Shown here: positions 8,429 to 16,276 of the stretch, piece by piece
Position numbering within the stretch: position 1 is the first letter of the stretch
Layout of the letters: each line of letters starts with the position of its first letter
Virus record (IMG/VR): IMGVR_UViG_3300042923_001773
Span: 1-49,504 of that record
DNA from: a virus
Length of the DNA stretch: 49,504 nt
Reading direction: 5' to 3' (one strand)
The notes under the pieces: model-generated
Databases searched by the model: none
What the model was told of the DNA's origin: nothing
What the model saw: the letters and a program-made list of their open reading frames with translations, nothing else
Program-made: the position numbers and the translations under genes

Positions 8429-9326
8429 AGTTATCAATTTCCCATTAAAAACCGAGCGTTCGGGAGGTCAAATGGCCGACCTGGCTAACGGGTATACCAA
8501 GATCGCCAACGAGATACAGAAGCTCAAGCCCAGACTGCGAATGTCCGGGCGGGAGTGGCAGTGTCTGGAGGCGGTGATCTGGCTTACCTATGGATGGAAC
8601 AAGAAGCAGGACCGGGTGACAAACACGGTTATTGCTGAGCTTACGGACCTGGGTGATTCGCATATTTCGGACGCTATCAAATCGCTGGCAGCCCGAAAAA
8701 TCATCTTCGCTCACAAGCAGGGTGTGATGAAAATTGTCGGTATAAATACTGAGCTATCTGCCTGGATTTTAGACAAACCGAAAACGGGAAAACTTTCACC
8801 GAAAACGGGAAAATCCTTCCCGAAATCGGGAAAACCTTTCCCGGAAACGGTAGACACCCAATACAAGAACAAGAACAGTATTAAAAGATCTTCGTCCCGG
8901 AATTCTGACGAATCCCGAAACGACGCTACCAAAAAATTTCTTTCTCGCCATCCGGAAGCTGTTGACGGGATATACACGCCTGCCGGTAAGTCCTGGGGAA
9001 CGGCTGATGATCTCAAGGCAGCCCAGTGGATTTTCGCGCAGCTGCAACAAGTCAACGCCAGTCTCTCCCTGCCCAGTTGGGTTGAGTGGGCTAACACCAT
9101 CCGCCTGATGCGCACCCAGGATAATCGCACGCATTACGACATCTGCCAGCTGCTCCAGTGGGCCAGTAAAGACACTTTCTGGCAGAGCAACATCCTCAGC
9201 CCTTCAAGTCTGCGAAAACAGTGGGACAAGCTGACCACACAGCGCCTGCGCAACCCGGGGCAGGCGCAGCCTAAAGCGGGTACTGGCGCGCTGGATAACA
9301 CCGACTGGATTAACGGAGTGCTCTGA
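8412..9326 (+). CDS. O: Replication protein O (origin-binding)
   Basis: A 304-residue lambda O-type initiator. The N-terminal winged-helix region (about residues 15-110: YTKIANEIQKLKPRLRMSGREW, LTYGWNKK, NTVIAELTDL) binds the iterons, and the C-terminal part (about 165-304) should contact P. Between them the gene carries the iterons themselves (residues about 122-147, a repeating KTGK-x-x-P heptapeptide). ATG 8412 has GAGG 5 bases upstream; GTG at 8406 has no room for a site. Overlaps P by one base (TGATG). Confidence 0.9.
   Translation: MSNTAEVINFPLKTERSGGQMADLANGYTKIANEIQKLKPRLRMSGREWQCLEAVIWLTYGWNKKQDRVTNTVIAELTDLGDSHISDAIKSLAARKIIFAHKQGVMKIVGINTELSAWILDKPKTGKLSPKTGKSFPKSGKPFPETVDTQYKNKNSIKRSSSRNSDESRNDATKKFLSRHPEAVDGIYTPAGKSWGTADDLKAAQWIFAQLQQVNASLSLPSWVEWANTIRLMRTQDNRTHYDICQLLQWASKDTFWQSNILSPSSLRKQWDKLTTQRLRNPGQAQPKAGTGALDNTDWINGVL
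8778..8852 (+). repeat. Origin iterons inside O
   Basis: Three full copies at 8778, 8799 and 8820 plus a degenerate fourth at 8841, period exactly 21 bp, core CCGAAAACGGGAAAA. The period keeps the reading frame. This is the lambda ori arrangement; the AT-richer stretch just downstream (8855-8890, AACAAGAACAGTATTAAAAG) is a plausible unwinding element. Confidence 0.8.
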
Positions 9327-10060
9327 TGAAAAGCATTGCTGAACGTATGCACGATTTCGATCGCGAGAACATGTGCCGTATGGCTCACGGTTTGCCAGAG
9401 GTGCAGGACGAACTGCCACGGCAGCAGATGGCGAAAACGGCAGAGATTTTCAATGAGCTGTTCCGCCAGCTGCGCGCCACGTTCCCCCTGCTGGCCAGCA
9501 AAAGCCAGGACGACCTGGACGAGATGCGCCGCCAGTGGCTGTTTGCCTTCAAAGAAAACGGGATCACCACCCTGGACCAAATCAACGCTGGTATGCGCGC
9601 TGCACGCCGCCAGGAAAAACCATTCCTGCCATCACCGGGACAGTTTGTCGCCTGGTGCAAAGCGGAGGATAGCGCCACTCTCGGCCTGCCTGACCAGAAC
9701 GAGCTCGTTTCGCTGGTGTATGAATACTGCCGCAACCGGAGCCGCTACCACGACGCCGAGTCCTACCCATGGCCGGATCATGGCATCACGCCTCACACAG
9801 TGAAATTCCGGGCCTGTTACTGGCTGGTTACCACGCTGTACCAGCAGATGCGTTCTGCAGGCCTCAGCGATATGGAGCTAAACCGCAAAGCAGCTGATGA
9901 ACTGGCGAAGATAATCAAGCGTATCCGCCACGGTGAAGATCTTCCCGAACCGGTTGCCCGTCTACCTGTGCTGGGTGGCAAGCCGCTGACGCGTGAGCAG
10001 AACATGTTACGGGTGAAGGAGATCCGGGAGAGGTTCGGTCTCAAAGGGGGGAGGGCGTGA
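9326..10060 (+). CDS. P: Replication protein P (helicase loader)
   Basis: A 244-residue lambda P-type protein that recruits host DnaB to the O-ori complex. Recognisable features are FNELFRQLRATFP, QWLFAFKENGITT, PFLPSPGQFVAWCK and the C-terminal NMLRVKEIRERFGLKGG. The ATG overlaps the O stop (TGATG), so the two are translated together as usual. Confidence 0.9.
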   Translation: MKSIAERMHDFDRENMCRMAHGLPEVQDELPRQQMAKTAEIFNELFRQLRATFPLLASKSQDDLDEMRRQWLFAFKENGITTLDQINAGMRAARRQEKPFLPSPGQFVAWCKAEDSATLGLPDQNELVSLVYEYCRNRSRYHDAESYPWPDHGITPHTVKFRACYWLVTTLYQQMRSAGLSDMELNRKAADELAKIIKRIRHGEDLPEPVARLPVLGGKPLTREQNMLRVKEIRERFGLKGGRA

Positions 10061-10062
10061 TC

Positions 10063-10455
10063 ATGGCCAGCGAATCACTCTGGGCGATCATCGATTACCT
10101 CCGCGAAAACCAGACCGTCACACCGCGCCAGGTGCAGGCCTTGCTGGGATGCAAATGCAAGAAAGCTCACAACTTGCTGCTGCACCTGATCCGGCGCTCT
10201 GTGGTTCTCCGCGCAGGCGAGCCGCATCACCCGGTTTTTACGCTGGTACCTGGCGGGGAAGCGAACATTAAGCGGCCTAAACCAGCCGCGCCGCCAGCAG
10301 CAGCAAAACCAGCTGCGCCTGCTGCACCAGCAGCAAAAGCAAAGCCGCCAGCAAAAGCAGCCAAAGCACCAGCAGCGCCGTCCATTGCGGACGTTTGCCG
10401 CCAGAACTGGCAGGGCTACGAAATTCATAAAATTTTTGGGAGTGCACGGGCATGA
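10063..10455 (+). CDS. Winged-helix-like small protein with Ala/Pro/Lys tail
   Basis: A 130-residue unknown. Residues about 1-65 (SLWAIIDYLRENQTVTPRQVQALLGCKCKKAHNLL) look like a winged-helix domain. Residues about 70-105 are a low-complexity Pro/Ala/Lys stretch, followed by a short conserved-looking end (NWQGYEIHKIFGSARA). I chose ATG 10063 (GGGGAGGG 7 bases upstream) over GTG 10057, which has no spacing. It may be a small nucleic-acid-binding protein; no family name can be given. Confidence 0.7.
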   Translation: MASESLWAIIDYLRENQTVTPRQVQALLGCKCKKAHNLLLHLIRRSVVLRAGEPHHPVFTLVPGGEANIKRPKPAAPPAAAKPAAPAAPAAKAKPPAKAAKAPAAPSIADVCRQNWQGYEIHKIFGSARA

Positions 10456-10937
10456 TTGAACCGAATAACAAAGAGCTGATCGCGGTTGGCCATGAGTTTG
10501 CTAAGGCACTGGGCAGCGACACGCCGATCATCGAAATCGTGAAAATGATGACTCGCCTGGCCGAACGGCTGGATTGCACAACAGCTGCGCTGCGCGAAAC
10601 GACCAAACAGCTTGATGCGCTGACCGCGGACAACGTGGCCCGTGCCGAAATCATCGGCCAGTTGGTCTGGCAGTACAGCGCCAGTGGCATCAAGCCGGTG
10701 GGAAAATCGCTGAACCCGGCCTCTGCGCTGCTGTTTGACGCACTGGAGGTGTTGCGGCAACCGGCGACAGCTGCAGCGGTAAATGAGCTCAAAGCGCAGG
10801 GCGTTGAGACGGCGGCGGCATCCTACCACCCGCTGGTGGTCACCAGAGGCAGCAATTTTCCTCAGGAAAACGGGCTGTGTATCCGCGAGGACCTGCTGAG
10901 TATCGCCAGGAATCTGCGCAACGGGGAGGCTGTATGA
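10452..10937 (+). CDS. Unknown early protein with coiled-coil segment
   Basis: A 161-residue protein overlapping its upstream neighbour by four bases (ATGA). The middle (MMTRLAERLDCTTAALRETTKQLDALTADN) is helical/coiled coil and resembles the central segment of Ead/Ea22-type phage proteins. The C-terminus (GLCIREDLLSIARNLRNGEAV) is amphipathic. Function unknown. Confidence 0.7.
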   Translation: MIEPNNKELIAVGHEFAKALGSDTPIIEIVKMMTRLAERLDCTTAALRETTKQLDALTADNVARAEIIGQLVWQYSASGIKPVGKSLNPASALLFDALEVLRQPATAAAVNELKAQGVETAAASYHPLVVTRGSNFPQENGLCIREDLLSIARNLRNGEAV

Positions 10938-11065
10938 AAGGGCGCACCTTCTGGCAGTGTTATGGTCGCTTCTGCAGGCCGCCTACCCGCACTTATGCTG
11001 GCGGCCGGTTTTATTACGGCTCGATGTGCATCTCTCAAAACATGAAGTGGAGGGATGCAGCGTGA
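10934..11065 (+). CDS. Small basic, Cys-containing protein (43 aa)
   Basis: ATG at 10934 overlaps the upstream TGA (ATGA), and the gene ends overlapping the GTG of the next gene (GTGA), so it fits a tightly coupled chain. It is rich in Arg, Cys and aromatic residues (FWQCYGRFCRPPTRTYAGGRFYYG). No family recognised. Confidence 0.5.
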   Translation: MKGRTFWQCYGRFCRPPTRTYAGGRFYYGSMCISQNMKWRDAA

Positions 11066-11817
11066 CAGATACTGCAACAATTCTCGACATGTGCTGCGGA
11101 AGCCGTATGTTCTGGTGCGACAAACAGGATCCACGTGCAGTGTTCAGCGATATCCGCGACGAGCAGCATACGCTGTGCGACGGTCGCAGCCTGGTCATTA
11201 GTCCGGATGTTGTAGCTGATTTCAGGGCGCTACCGTTCGCCGCTGAGAAATTCTCGGTTGTTGTTTTCGATCCACCTCACCTAGAGCGCGTTGGGCCAAA
11301 TGGTTGGCAGGGTAAGAAATACGGAAAACTCAACGCCGGTACCTGGCGAGATGATCTGCGCGCTGGCTTCTCAGAGGCATTCCGGGTGTTGAGGCCACTC
11401 GGCGTTTTAATCTTCAAATGGAGTGAAGTGCAGATCCCCGTCAGCCAGATTTTGGCCCTGACCACTGAGAGACCAGCTGTCTGGCAGCGCACGGGTAAAA
11501 ACGACAAAACCCACTGGATTAGCTTCGTAAAAAGCGCTGATAGCGCGGAGCAGAGCGGTGCTGATCCACTTCTGCAATACGCCACCAGCCGCATCATTGA
11601 GCTTGAACGTCTGCTGCTGGTCGATGTGCCGGAAACAGTCTGGCCTGCCGAAGTTGGACTGGTTTATGCACAGGTTGAAAGCGCCGCGGATCTCCCGGCG
11701 CACAACCAGCGCCGCCTGAAGCATCACATCAACCGGATGTGGCTCGAAAAAATGCCGGTACCCGCGATCGTAACAGCTGCCCGTTCCCTGGCCACTGCCA
11801 TGGAGAAATACGCGTGA
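11062..11817 (+). CDS. Class I SAM-dependent methyltransferase-like protein
   Basis: A 251-residue protein. ILDMCCGSRMFW is the SAM-binding motif I and VVFDPPHLE is a DPPH/Y-type catalytic motif of N6-adenine-like methylases. The first ~150 residues make a compact methylase; the C-terminal ~90 residues (VGLVYAQVESAADLPAHNQRRL to TAMEKYA) form a separate helical part I cannot name. The GTG at 11062 has GGAGGG 7-8 bases upstream; the frame remains open upstream but overlaps the previous gene. Likely role: DNA modification against host restriction, though substrate is unproven. Confidence 0.75.
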   Translation: MTDTATILDMCCGSRMFWCDKQDPRAVFSDIRDEQHTLCDGRSLVISPDVVADFRALPFAAEKFSVVVFDPPHLERVGPNGWQGKKYGKLNAGTWRDDLRAGFSEAFRVLRPLGVLIFKWSEVQIPVSQILALTTERPAVWQRTGKNDKTHWISFVKSADSAEQSGADPLLQYATSRIIELERLLLVDVPETVWPAEVGLVYAQVESAADLPAHNQRRLKHHINRMWLEKMPVPAIVTAARSLATAMEKYA

Positions 11818-13673
11818 ATTTACAAGAAATCATCGTTGATAACTTTGCCGGAGGCGGCGGGGCCAGCACCGGGATCGAACTGGCTATCGGCCGCAGCGTG
11901 GATATAGCGATCAACCACGACCCGAACGCAGTGGCCATGCACAGCACCAACCACCCGGACACGCTGCATTACTGCGAGAGCGTTTATGATATCGACCCGC
12001 GCACGGCGACGGCGGGCCGCCCGGTCGGGCTGGTGTGGTTCTCTCCGGATTGCCGTCACTTCTCGAAGGCGAAAGGCGCGAAGCCGGTGGAGAAGTCCAT
12101 CCGGGGCCTGGCATGGATCGTCATTCGCTGGGCGCTGGCGGTGCGGCCGCGCGTTATGATGCTGGAGAACGTCGAGGAGTTTCGCACGTGGGGCCCGCTG
12201 CTGGCTGCCGAGATGCGGCCTGATCCGGCGCGAGCCGGGGAAACGTTTGAGGCATTCTGCGGAATGCTCTCCGGCGGTGTTCCGGCTGATCACCCCGCGC
12301 TGGCTGAATGCTGCGAGTTTCTGGGTATTGCTATCCATGGGGAGCTGGCGAAGCAGCTGGTTGCAGGGCTGGGCTACGCTGTCGATTATCGGGAGCTGCG
12401 CGCCTGCGACTATGGCGCGCCAACTATCCGGAGGCGACTCTTCATGGTTATGCGCTGCGATGGCGTGCCGGTGACCTGGCCGCAGGCGACGCATGGAGAC
12501 CCGAAAACGCCAGTGGTGCAGAGCGGCAAGCTCAAACCGTGGTGCACGGCGGCGGAGTGCATCGACTGGTCTATACCGGCACCGTCAATATTCGACCGCA
12601 AAAAGTCGCTGGCCGAAAATACCCTCAAGCGCATAGCGCGCGGTGTTCAGCGGTTCGTACTGGATAGCGCCTCCCCGTTTATCGTTAAGTGCAACCACAC
12701 CAGCACCAAAACGAGTTACGACTGCTTCCGGGGGCAGTCGCTTGAGGAGCCATTGCAGACAATCACCAAAAAACTTGGCTATGCGATCGCCACGCCGGTA
12801 ATGGCTCCGCTGTTTGCCGGGACCGGCGGATCCACATTCCAGATGAAGCCGCGCCCGGTAGATAAGCCGTTTTTCACTCTGCTTACCCAGAACCGGACCA
12901 ATGTTATCGCGCCCGTACTGGCCCCTTTAATCGCCCGGCAGTTCGGTGCCAGTGTTGGCCACCGCGCTGACGAGCCGAGCGCGACGGTTACTGCGGGCGG
13001 CGGCGGGAAATCGCAGTTGGTGTGCCCGACGCTTATCCAGATGGGCTATGGCGAACGCCCCGGCCAGGCACCTCGCGTGCTGCAGATGAATAGCCCGCTG
13101 GGCACTGTCACCGCTGGCGGCAATAAATTTGCTATGGTCGCAGCGAACCTGGTCAAGCATTTCGGCGGCAACTATACCGGGCCGGGCGCAGCGCTAGACG
13201 GTCCAATCCACACGGTTACGACCGCGGATCCCTCACACCTTGTGAAGCTGCGCGGCACCTGCAAAGACGGTCAGCGTACCGATCAGCCGATGCCGACAGT
13301 AACGGCAGGGGGTCTGCATGTAGGGGAGGTAAAAACCACCCTGGCGGTTGAAGCGTACGACCTGCAACGCGCGGATCAGACGCTGGAGTTCCTGCGGGAA
13401 TATTGCGGATCAGACTGCGACGGACTGGTGACCATCAACGGCGTGGCCTATCGCATCGTAGATATCGGTATGCGAATGCTCCAGCCGCGCGAGCTCTATG
13501 CTGCCCAGGGCTTCCCCGACTGGTACATCATTGACCGAGACTACATGGGCACTCGCTACGCCAAAGACAAACAGGTTGCGCGCTGTGGAAACGCGGTACC
13601 GCCGCCGTTCGCTGAGGCCCTGGTGCGCGCAAACCTGCCGGAGATGTGTTCGGAGAAAAAGAGGGCGGCATAA
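11814..13673 (+). CDS. C5-cytosine DNA methyltransferase
   Basis: A 619-residue m5C methylase starting at GTG 11814 (GTGA overlap with the previous stop). Motifs: FAGGGGASTG (motif I), SPDCRHFS with the catalytic Cys (motif IV; PDC rather than the usual PPC), ENVEEF (motif VI), RRRLF, AAQGFPDWY and CGNAVPPPF (motifs IX-X). The large central region (about 240-520) with repeated TVTAGG segments is the target-recognition insert. A phage-borne methylase without a nuclease partner suggests protection from restriction. Confidence 0.9.
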   Translation: MNLQEIIVDNFAGGGGASTGIELAIGRSVDIAINHDPNAVAMHSTNHPDTLHYCESVYDIDPRTATAGRPVGLVWFSPDCRHFSKAKGAKPVEKSIRGLAWIVIRWALAVRPRVMMLENVEEFRTWGPLLAAEMRPDPARAGETFEAFCGMLSGGVPADHPALAECCEFLGIAIHGELAKQLVAGLGYAVDYRELRACDYGAPTIRRRLFMVMRCDGVPVTWPQATHGDPKTPVVQSGKLKPWCTAAECIDWSIPAPSIFDRKKSLAENTLKRIARGVQRFVLDSASPFIVKCNHTSTKTSYDCFRGQSLEEPLQTITKKLGYAIATPVMAPLFAGTGGSTFQMKPRPVDKPFFTLLTQNRTNVIAPVLAPLIARQFGASVGHRADEPSATVTAGGGGKSQLVCPTLIQMGYGERPGQAPRVLQMNSPLGTVTAGGNKFAMVAANLVKHFGGNYTGPGAALDGPIHTVTTADPSHLVKLRGTCKDGQRTDQPMPTVTAGGLHVGEVKTTLAVEAYDLQRADQTLEFLREYCGSDCDGLVTINGVAYRIVDIGMRMLQPRELYAAQGFPDWYIIDRDYMGTRYAKDKQVARCGNAVPPPFAEALVRANLPEMCSEKKRAA

Positions 13674-13682
13674 TCACGTAAT

Positions 13683-13716
13683 AAAGCCGCCCGAATTGAT
13701 GAGATAGGGCGGCTTT
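13683..13716. terminator. Hairpin after the methylase
   Basis: Perfect 10-bp stem AAAGCCGCCC / GGGCGGCTTT with a 14-base loop. Only a short T tract follows on either strand. It separates the rightward early genes from the oppositely oriented cassette and could act from both sides. Confidence 0.6.
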
Positions 13717-13894
13717 GAGCGAAAAGCGGATGTTATGCCTGAAATAATGTTCCTTTAGTGTGAAGAGGATTTAAAGGAATAAGATAAAATTTACATGGCC
13801 GTCACCCAGTTAATCCCGAAATCCGGCCATGTAAGAACTTTCCAGGTTATGAAGGTAAGTTGATTCTAATTGTCATATTACGGTTAGGCCGTAT

Positions 13895-15013
13895 TTAACG
13901 GATGTTAAACCAGCCAGTCGTTTCCTCAATTACGCGCCAGAGTTTCTGGGGTATAGCAAGTTGCTCTACGTCTGATGCAGCAATACTGAGAGCAATTTTT
14001 CCTTCAGCTTTGCCATCAACGAATTTAACCCAGTCTGGGTTCATAACCATACCCTGACCTACTGCCGTCAAAGATACCCCTGCTTTTACAGCATCCTCGG
14101 CCTGTTCTGGCGTTCGCAACTGCCCGGCAACAATCAGAGGTATACGTCCAGCAAGGTGATCGCGCACGATTTCGATGACTTTGGAGCCATTCGGTGCATC
14201 AACTGGTTTGGCTTCAAGTGCATTACCGAGTGATACATGAAGATAATCAATACCCTCATCGACCAGGCGGTCAACCAGCTGAAGCGACTCATCAATGCGC
14301 AACCCATCTTCGTAATGCTCATCCAGTGAAATGCGGTATCCCATCAGGAAGGGATCGGTTGCATGCTCAGCAATCGTTTTACGCACACTCTCAATGACGC
14401 TGAGCGGGAAACGCATACGGTTTTTAAGGGAGCCGCCCCATTGATCTTCTCTACGGTTGGAATGAGGTGAGAAAAAGTTCTGAAGTAAAAAACCATGAGC
14501 ACCATGTAACTCAACACCATCAAATCCTGCTTCTATTGCACGACGAGTTGCTTCCCCGAAATCCTGAATAACAGTTTCGACTTCAGTGCATGTCAGTTCA
14601 CGAGGGGTAACGGACGGTGCGAAAGGACCGGCGTCACCGGGAATAGCGCTTGCAGCGACAATATCCGAAACCAGTTTAGGGCTGGTTTTCACACCTGCAT
14701 GGAATATTTGTAAGATTGCCGGTGCTCCACCGCTTTTAGCAGCAATAGCAAGGCGCTTTAAACCGGGAATAAATTTGTCGTCATACGCAGCAAACTCTCC
14801 CGTAAACCCAATGCCGTTTTCCTGAACATGTGTACAGCCAGTAATGACCAGCCCGATGTCCTGAACGCGTCGACGATAATATGCTTCTTCCTCATAAGAT
14901 ACCGTGCCGTCATCATTACCCGACCAGGTCGTCATCGGGGCCATCACAATACGGTTGCGCAGCGTCACACCTTTTCCAAGTGGAAATCTTTCAAGTAGTG
15001 GAGTTTGTTTCAT
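13895..15013 (-). CDS. NADH:flavin oxidoreductase (Old Yellow Enzyme family)
   Basis: A 372-residue FMN-dependent TIM-barrel enzyme. Visible hallmarks: NRIVMAPMTTW, the substrate/FMN motif HGAHGFLLQNFFSP followed by SNRREDQWGGS, and a C-terminal FMN-phosphate region (LIVAGQLRTPEQAE, VGQGMVMNPDW). The family reduces activated C=C bonds of unsaturated aldehydes, ketones or nitro compounds; this member is closer to YqiG/NamA-type short enzymes. It starts 12 bases after the hydrolase stop, so the two are co-transcribed. It is a metabolic gene without a phage role. Confidence 0.88.
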   Translation of the reverse strand: MKQTPLLERFPLGKGVTLRNRIVMAPMTTWSGNDDGTVSYEEEAYYRRRVQDIGLVITGCTHVQENGIGFTGEFAAYDDKFIPGLKRLAIAAKSGGAPAILQIFHAGVKTSPKLVSDIVAASAIPGDAGPFAPSVTPRELTCTEVETVIQDFGEATRRAIEAGFDGVELHGAHGFLLQNFFSPHSNRREDQWGGSLKNRMRFPLSVIESVRKTIAEHATDPFLMGYRISLDEHYEDGLRIDESLQLVDRLVDEGIDYLHVSLGNALEAKPVDAPNGSKVIEIVRDHLAGRIPLIVAGQLRTPEQAEDAVKAGVSLTAVGQGMVMNPDWVKFVDGKAEGKIALSIAASDVEQLAIPQKLWRVIEETTGWFNIR

Positions 15014-15025
15014 GGAAAGTCATAC

Positions 15026-16084
15026 CTATGCGAGATTTTTCTTGAAGAAAGGAGCCAGCTTACTCGCTGCAACCGTTGCACCCTGACCATCATAGAGGTC
15101 CATATGTGTTGCACCCGGAATGATATGCAGCGTTTTTTGGACAGAGGCCGAAGTGTTGTGTAATTCCTGGCTGTGCCAGAGCGATCCTGCTTTACTACCG
15201 GCTACAATCAGTAGTGGTTGTGTTAAATAGACATCAGCCCCTTCAAATCCGGTGAAAGACGCCAGCGTACTGATACTTGTCATCAGCATTTGATTGGTAG
15301 AAGTCGGATATTTTCCGCGTTCGGTCAGATAGTAGTCCGCAGCTTCCTGAAGATCTTTTGGTGCACTGGTATCACCCAATTTGGGTACATAGTTGACATA
15401 AACCGGTGCGCCGCCCGCTGCTTCTGCTGTACGCTGTTTAGCAACAGCATCCAGAGTCGAAATGAGTTCAGATTCAGATGTTGTTCCCTCCCAGCCTTTA
15501 CGGGTCGCCGCTCCGACATCCACGGCACTGACTGTTGCCAGCGCTTTGATTCGACGTTCCGTCATTGACGCTTTAACCGTGATACCACTACCTGCACAAA
15601 CACCTAATGCGCCAATGCGATTATTATCGACATAAGGGAGAGTCGTCAGGTAATCGACTGCGCTATAGAAATCGACAACGCGTTTCATGGGATCATCGAT
15701 AAAGCGCGGTAATCCGCCACTGGCCCCCTGATGGGAGGCATCAAACGCCAGAGTGACAAATCCTTCTTTAGCCAGTTTTAGGGCATAAAGGCCAGCAGTC
15801 TGTTCCTTAACGCCACCACCTGGGTGGACAACGACAATAGCAGCGTATTGACGGTTTTCGCTGAAATCCGGAGGGACGTAGACGTTTCCGGACATCATTA
15901 TTTCATTGTTCCGGAACAGGACGCTGCTGACTGTGACGCCATCTACGTGTGTCGTGGTGCCAGATGTACGAGGGGTAGGTGAGAGCAGGGCTGAAGCATG
16001 ACCCGCCATCAGTAATCCTGCTGAGGCCACTGAACTCGTCAGGATAAAATTACGGCGACTTAACCCACCTGTTTTTTTACTCAT
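15026..16084 (-). CDS. Tat-exported alpha/beta hydrolase with Cys nucleophile
   Basis: A 352-residue protein with a twin-arginine signal (SRRNFILTSS, then hydrophobic stretch to HASA, about residues 9-32), so a periplasmic product is expected. The fold is alpha/beta hydrolase: VVVHPGGG oxyanion region, nucleophile elbow GVCAGSG, and GATHMDLYD holding the catalytic His. The elbow carries Cys instead of Ser, as in dienelactone hydrolase. It is related to the YcjY-like group. A good AGGAG lies about 7 bases before the ATG. Substrate unknown; it is in an operon with the oxidoreductase downstream. Confidence 0.82.
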   Translation of the reverse strand: MSKKTGGLSRRNFILTSSVASAGLLMAGHASALLSPTPRTSGTTTHVDGVTVSSVLFRNNEIMMSGNVYVPPDFSENRQYAAIVVVHPGGGVKEQTAGLYALKLAKEGFVTLAFDASHQGASGGLPRFIDDPMKRVVDFYSAVDYLTTLPYVDNNRIGALGVCAGSGITVKASMTERRIKALATVSAVDVGAATRKGWEGTTSESELISTLDAVAKQRTAEAAGGAPVYVNYVPKLGDTSAPKDLQEAADYYLTERGKYPTSTNQMLMTSISTLASFTGFEGADVYLTQPLLIVAGSKAGSLWHSQELHNTSASVQKTLHIIPGATHMDLYDGQGATVAASKLAPFFKKNLA

Positions 16085-16118
16085 TGCAAGACTCCTTCAT
16101 ATACATGATGGCGGCCCT

Positions 16119-16152
16119 GGCCGCTGAAAGAACATGGATTGTTTCAGCGGCC
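16119..16152. repeat. 11-bp inverted repeat in the hydrolase leader
   Basis: GGCCGCTGAAA at 16119-16129 and its exact complement at 16142-16152, with a 12-base loop. It lies between the LysR gene and the hydrolase start. No T run follows it on the minus strand, so it is either a transcript structure or a protein-binding site. The rest of 16085-16276 holds no gene. Confidence 0.6.
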
Positions 16153-16276
16153 ATCTTAATCTCTTTAGTATTGAGAAATTAGATGCTTAATTTCGCATGG
16201 GCTTAGAAGGAGGTTTTATTAATAGGGTTATAAGTAACTGAGTTCGATATGGACCAGGAAAAACAGTGCTCAAAGG

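Noticed and set aside
10281-10380. GCA/GCC-rich simple repeats, first considered as a repeat array
   Set aside because: They encode the Pro/Ala/Lys linker of a real gene and show no fixed unit or spacers.
11820-12494. Reverse-strand frame opposite the cytosine methylase
   Set aside because: Same antisense effect; the methylase motifs on the plus strand are decisive.
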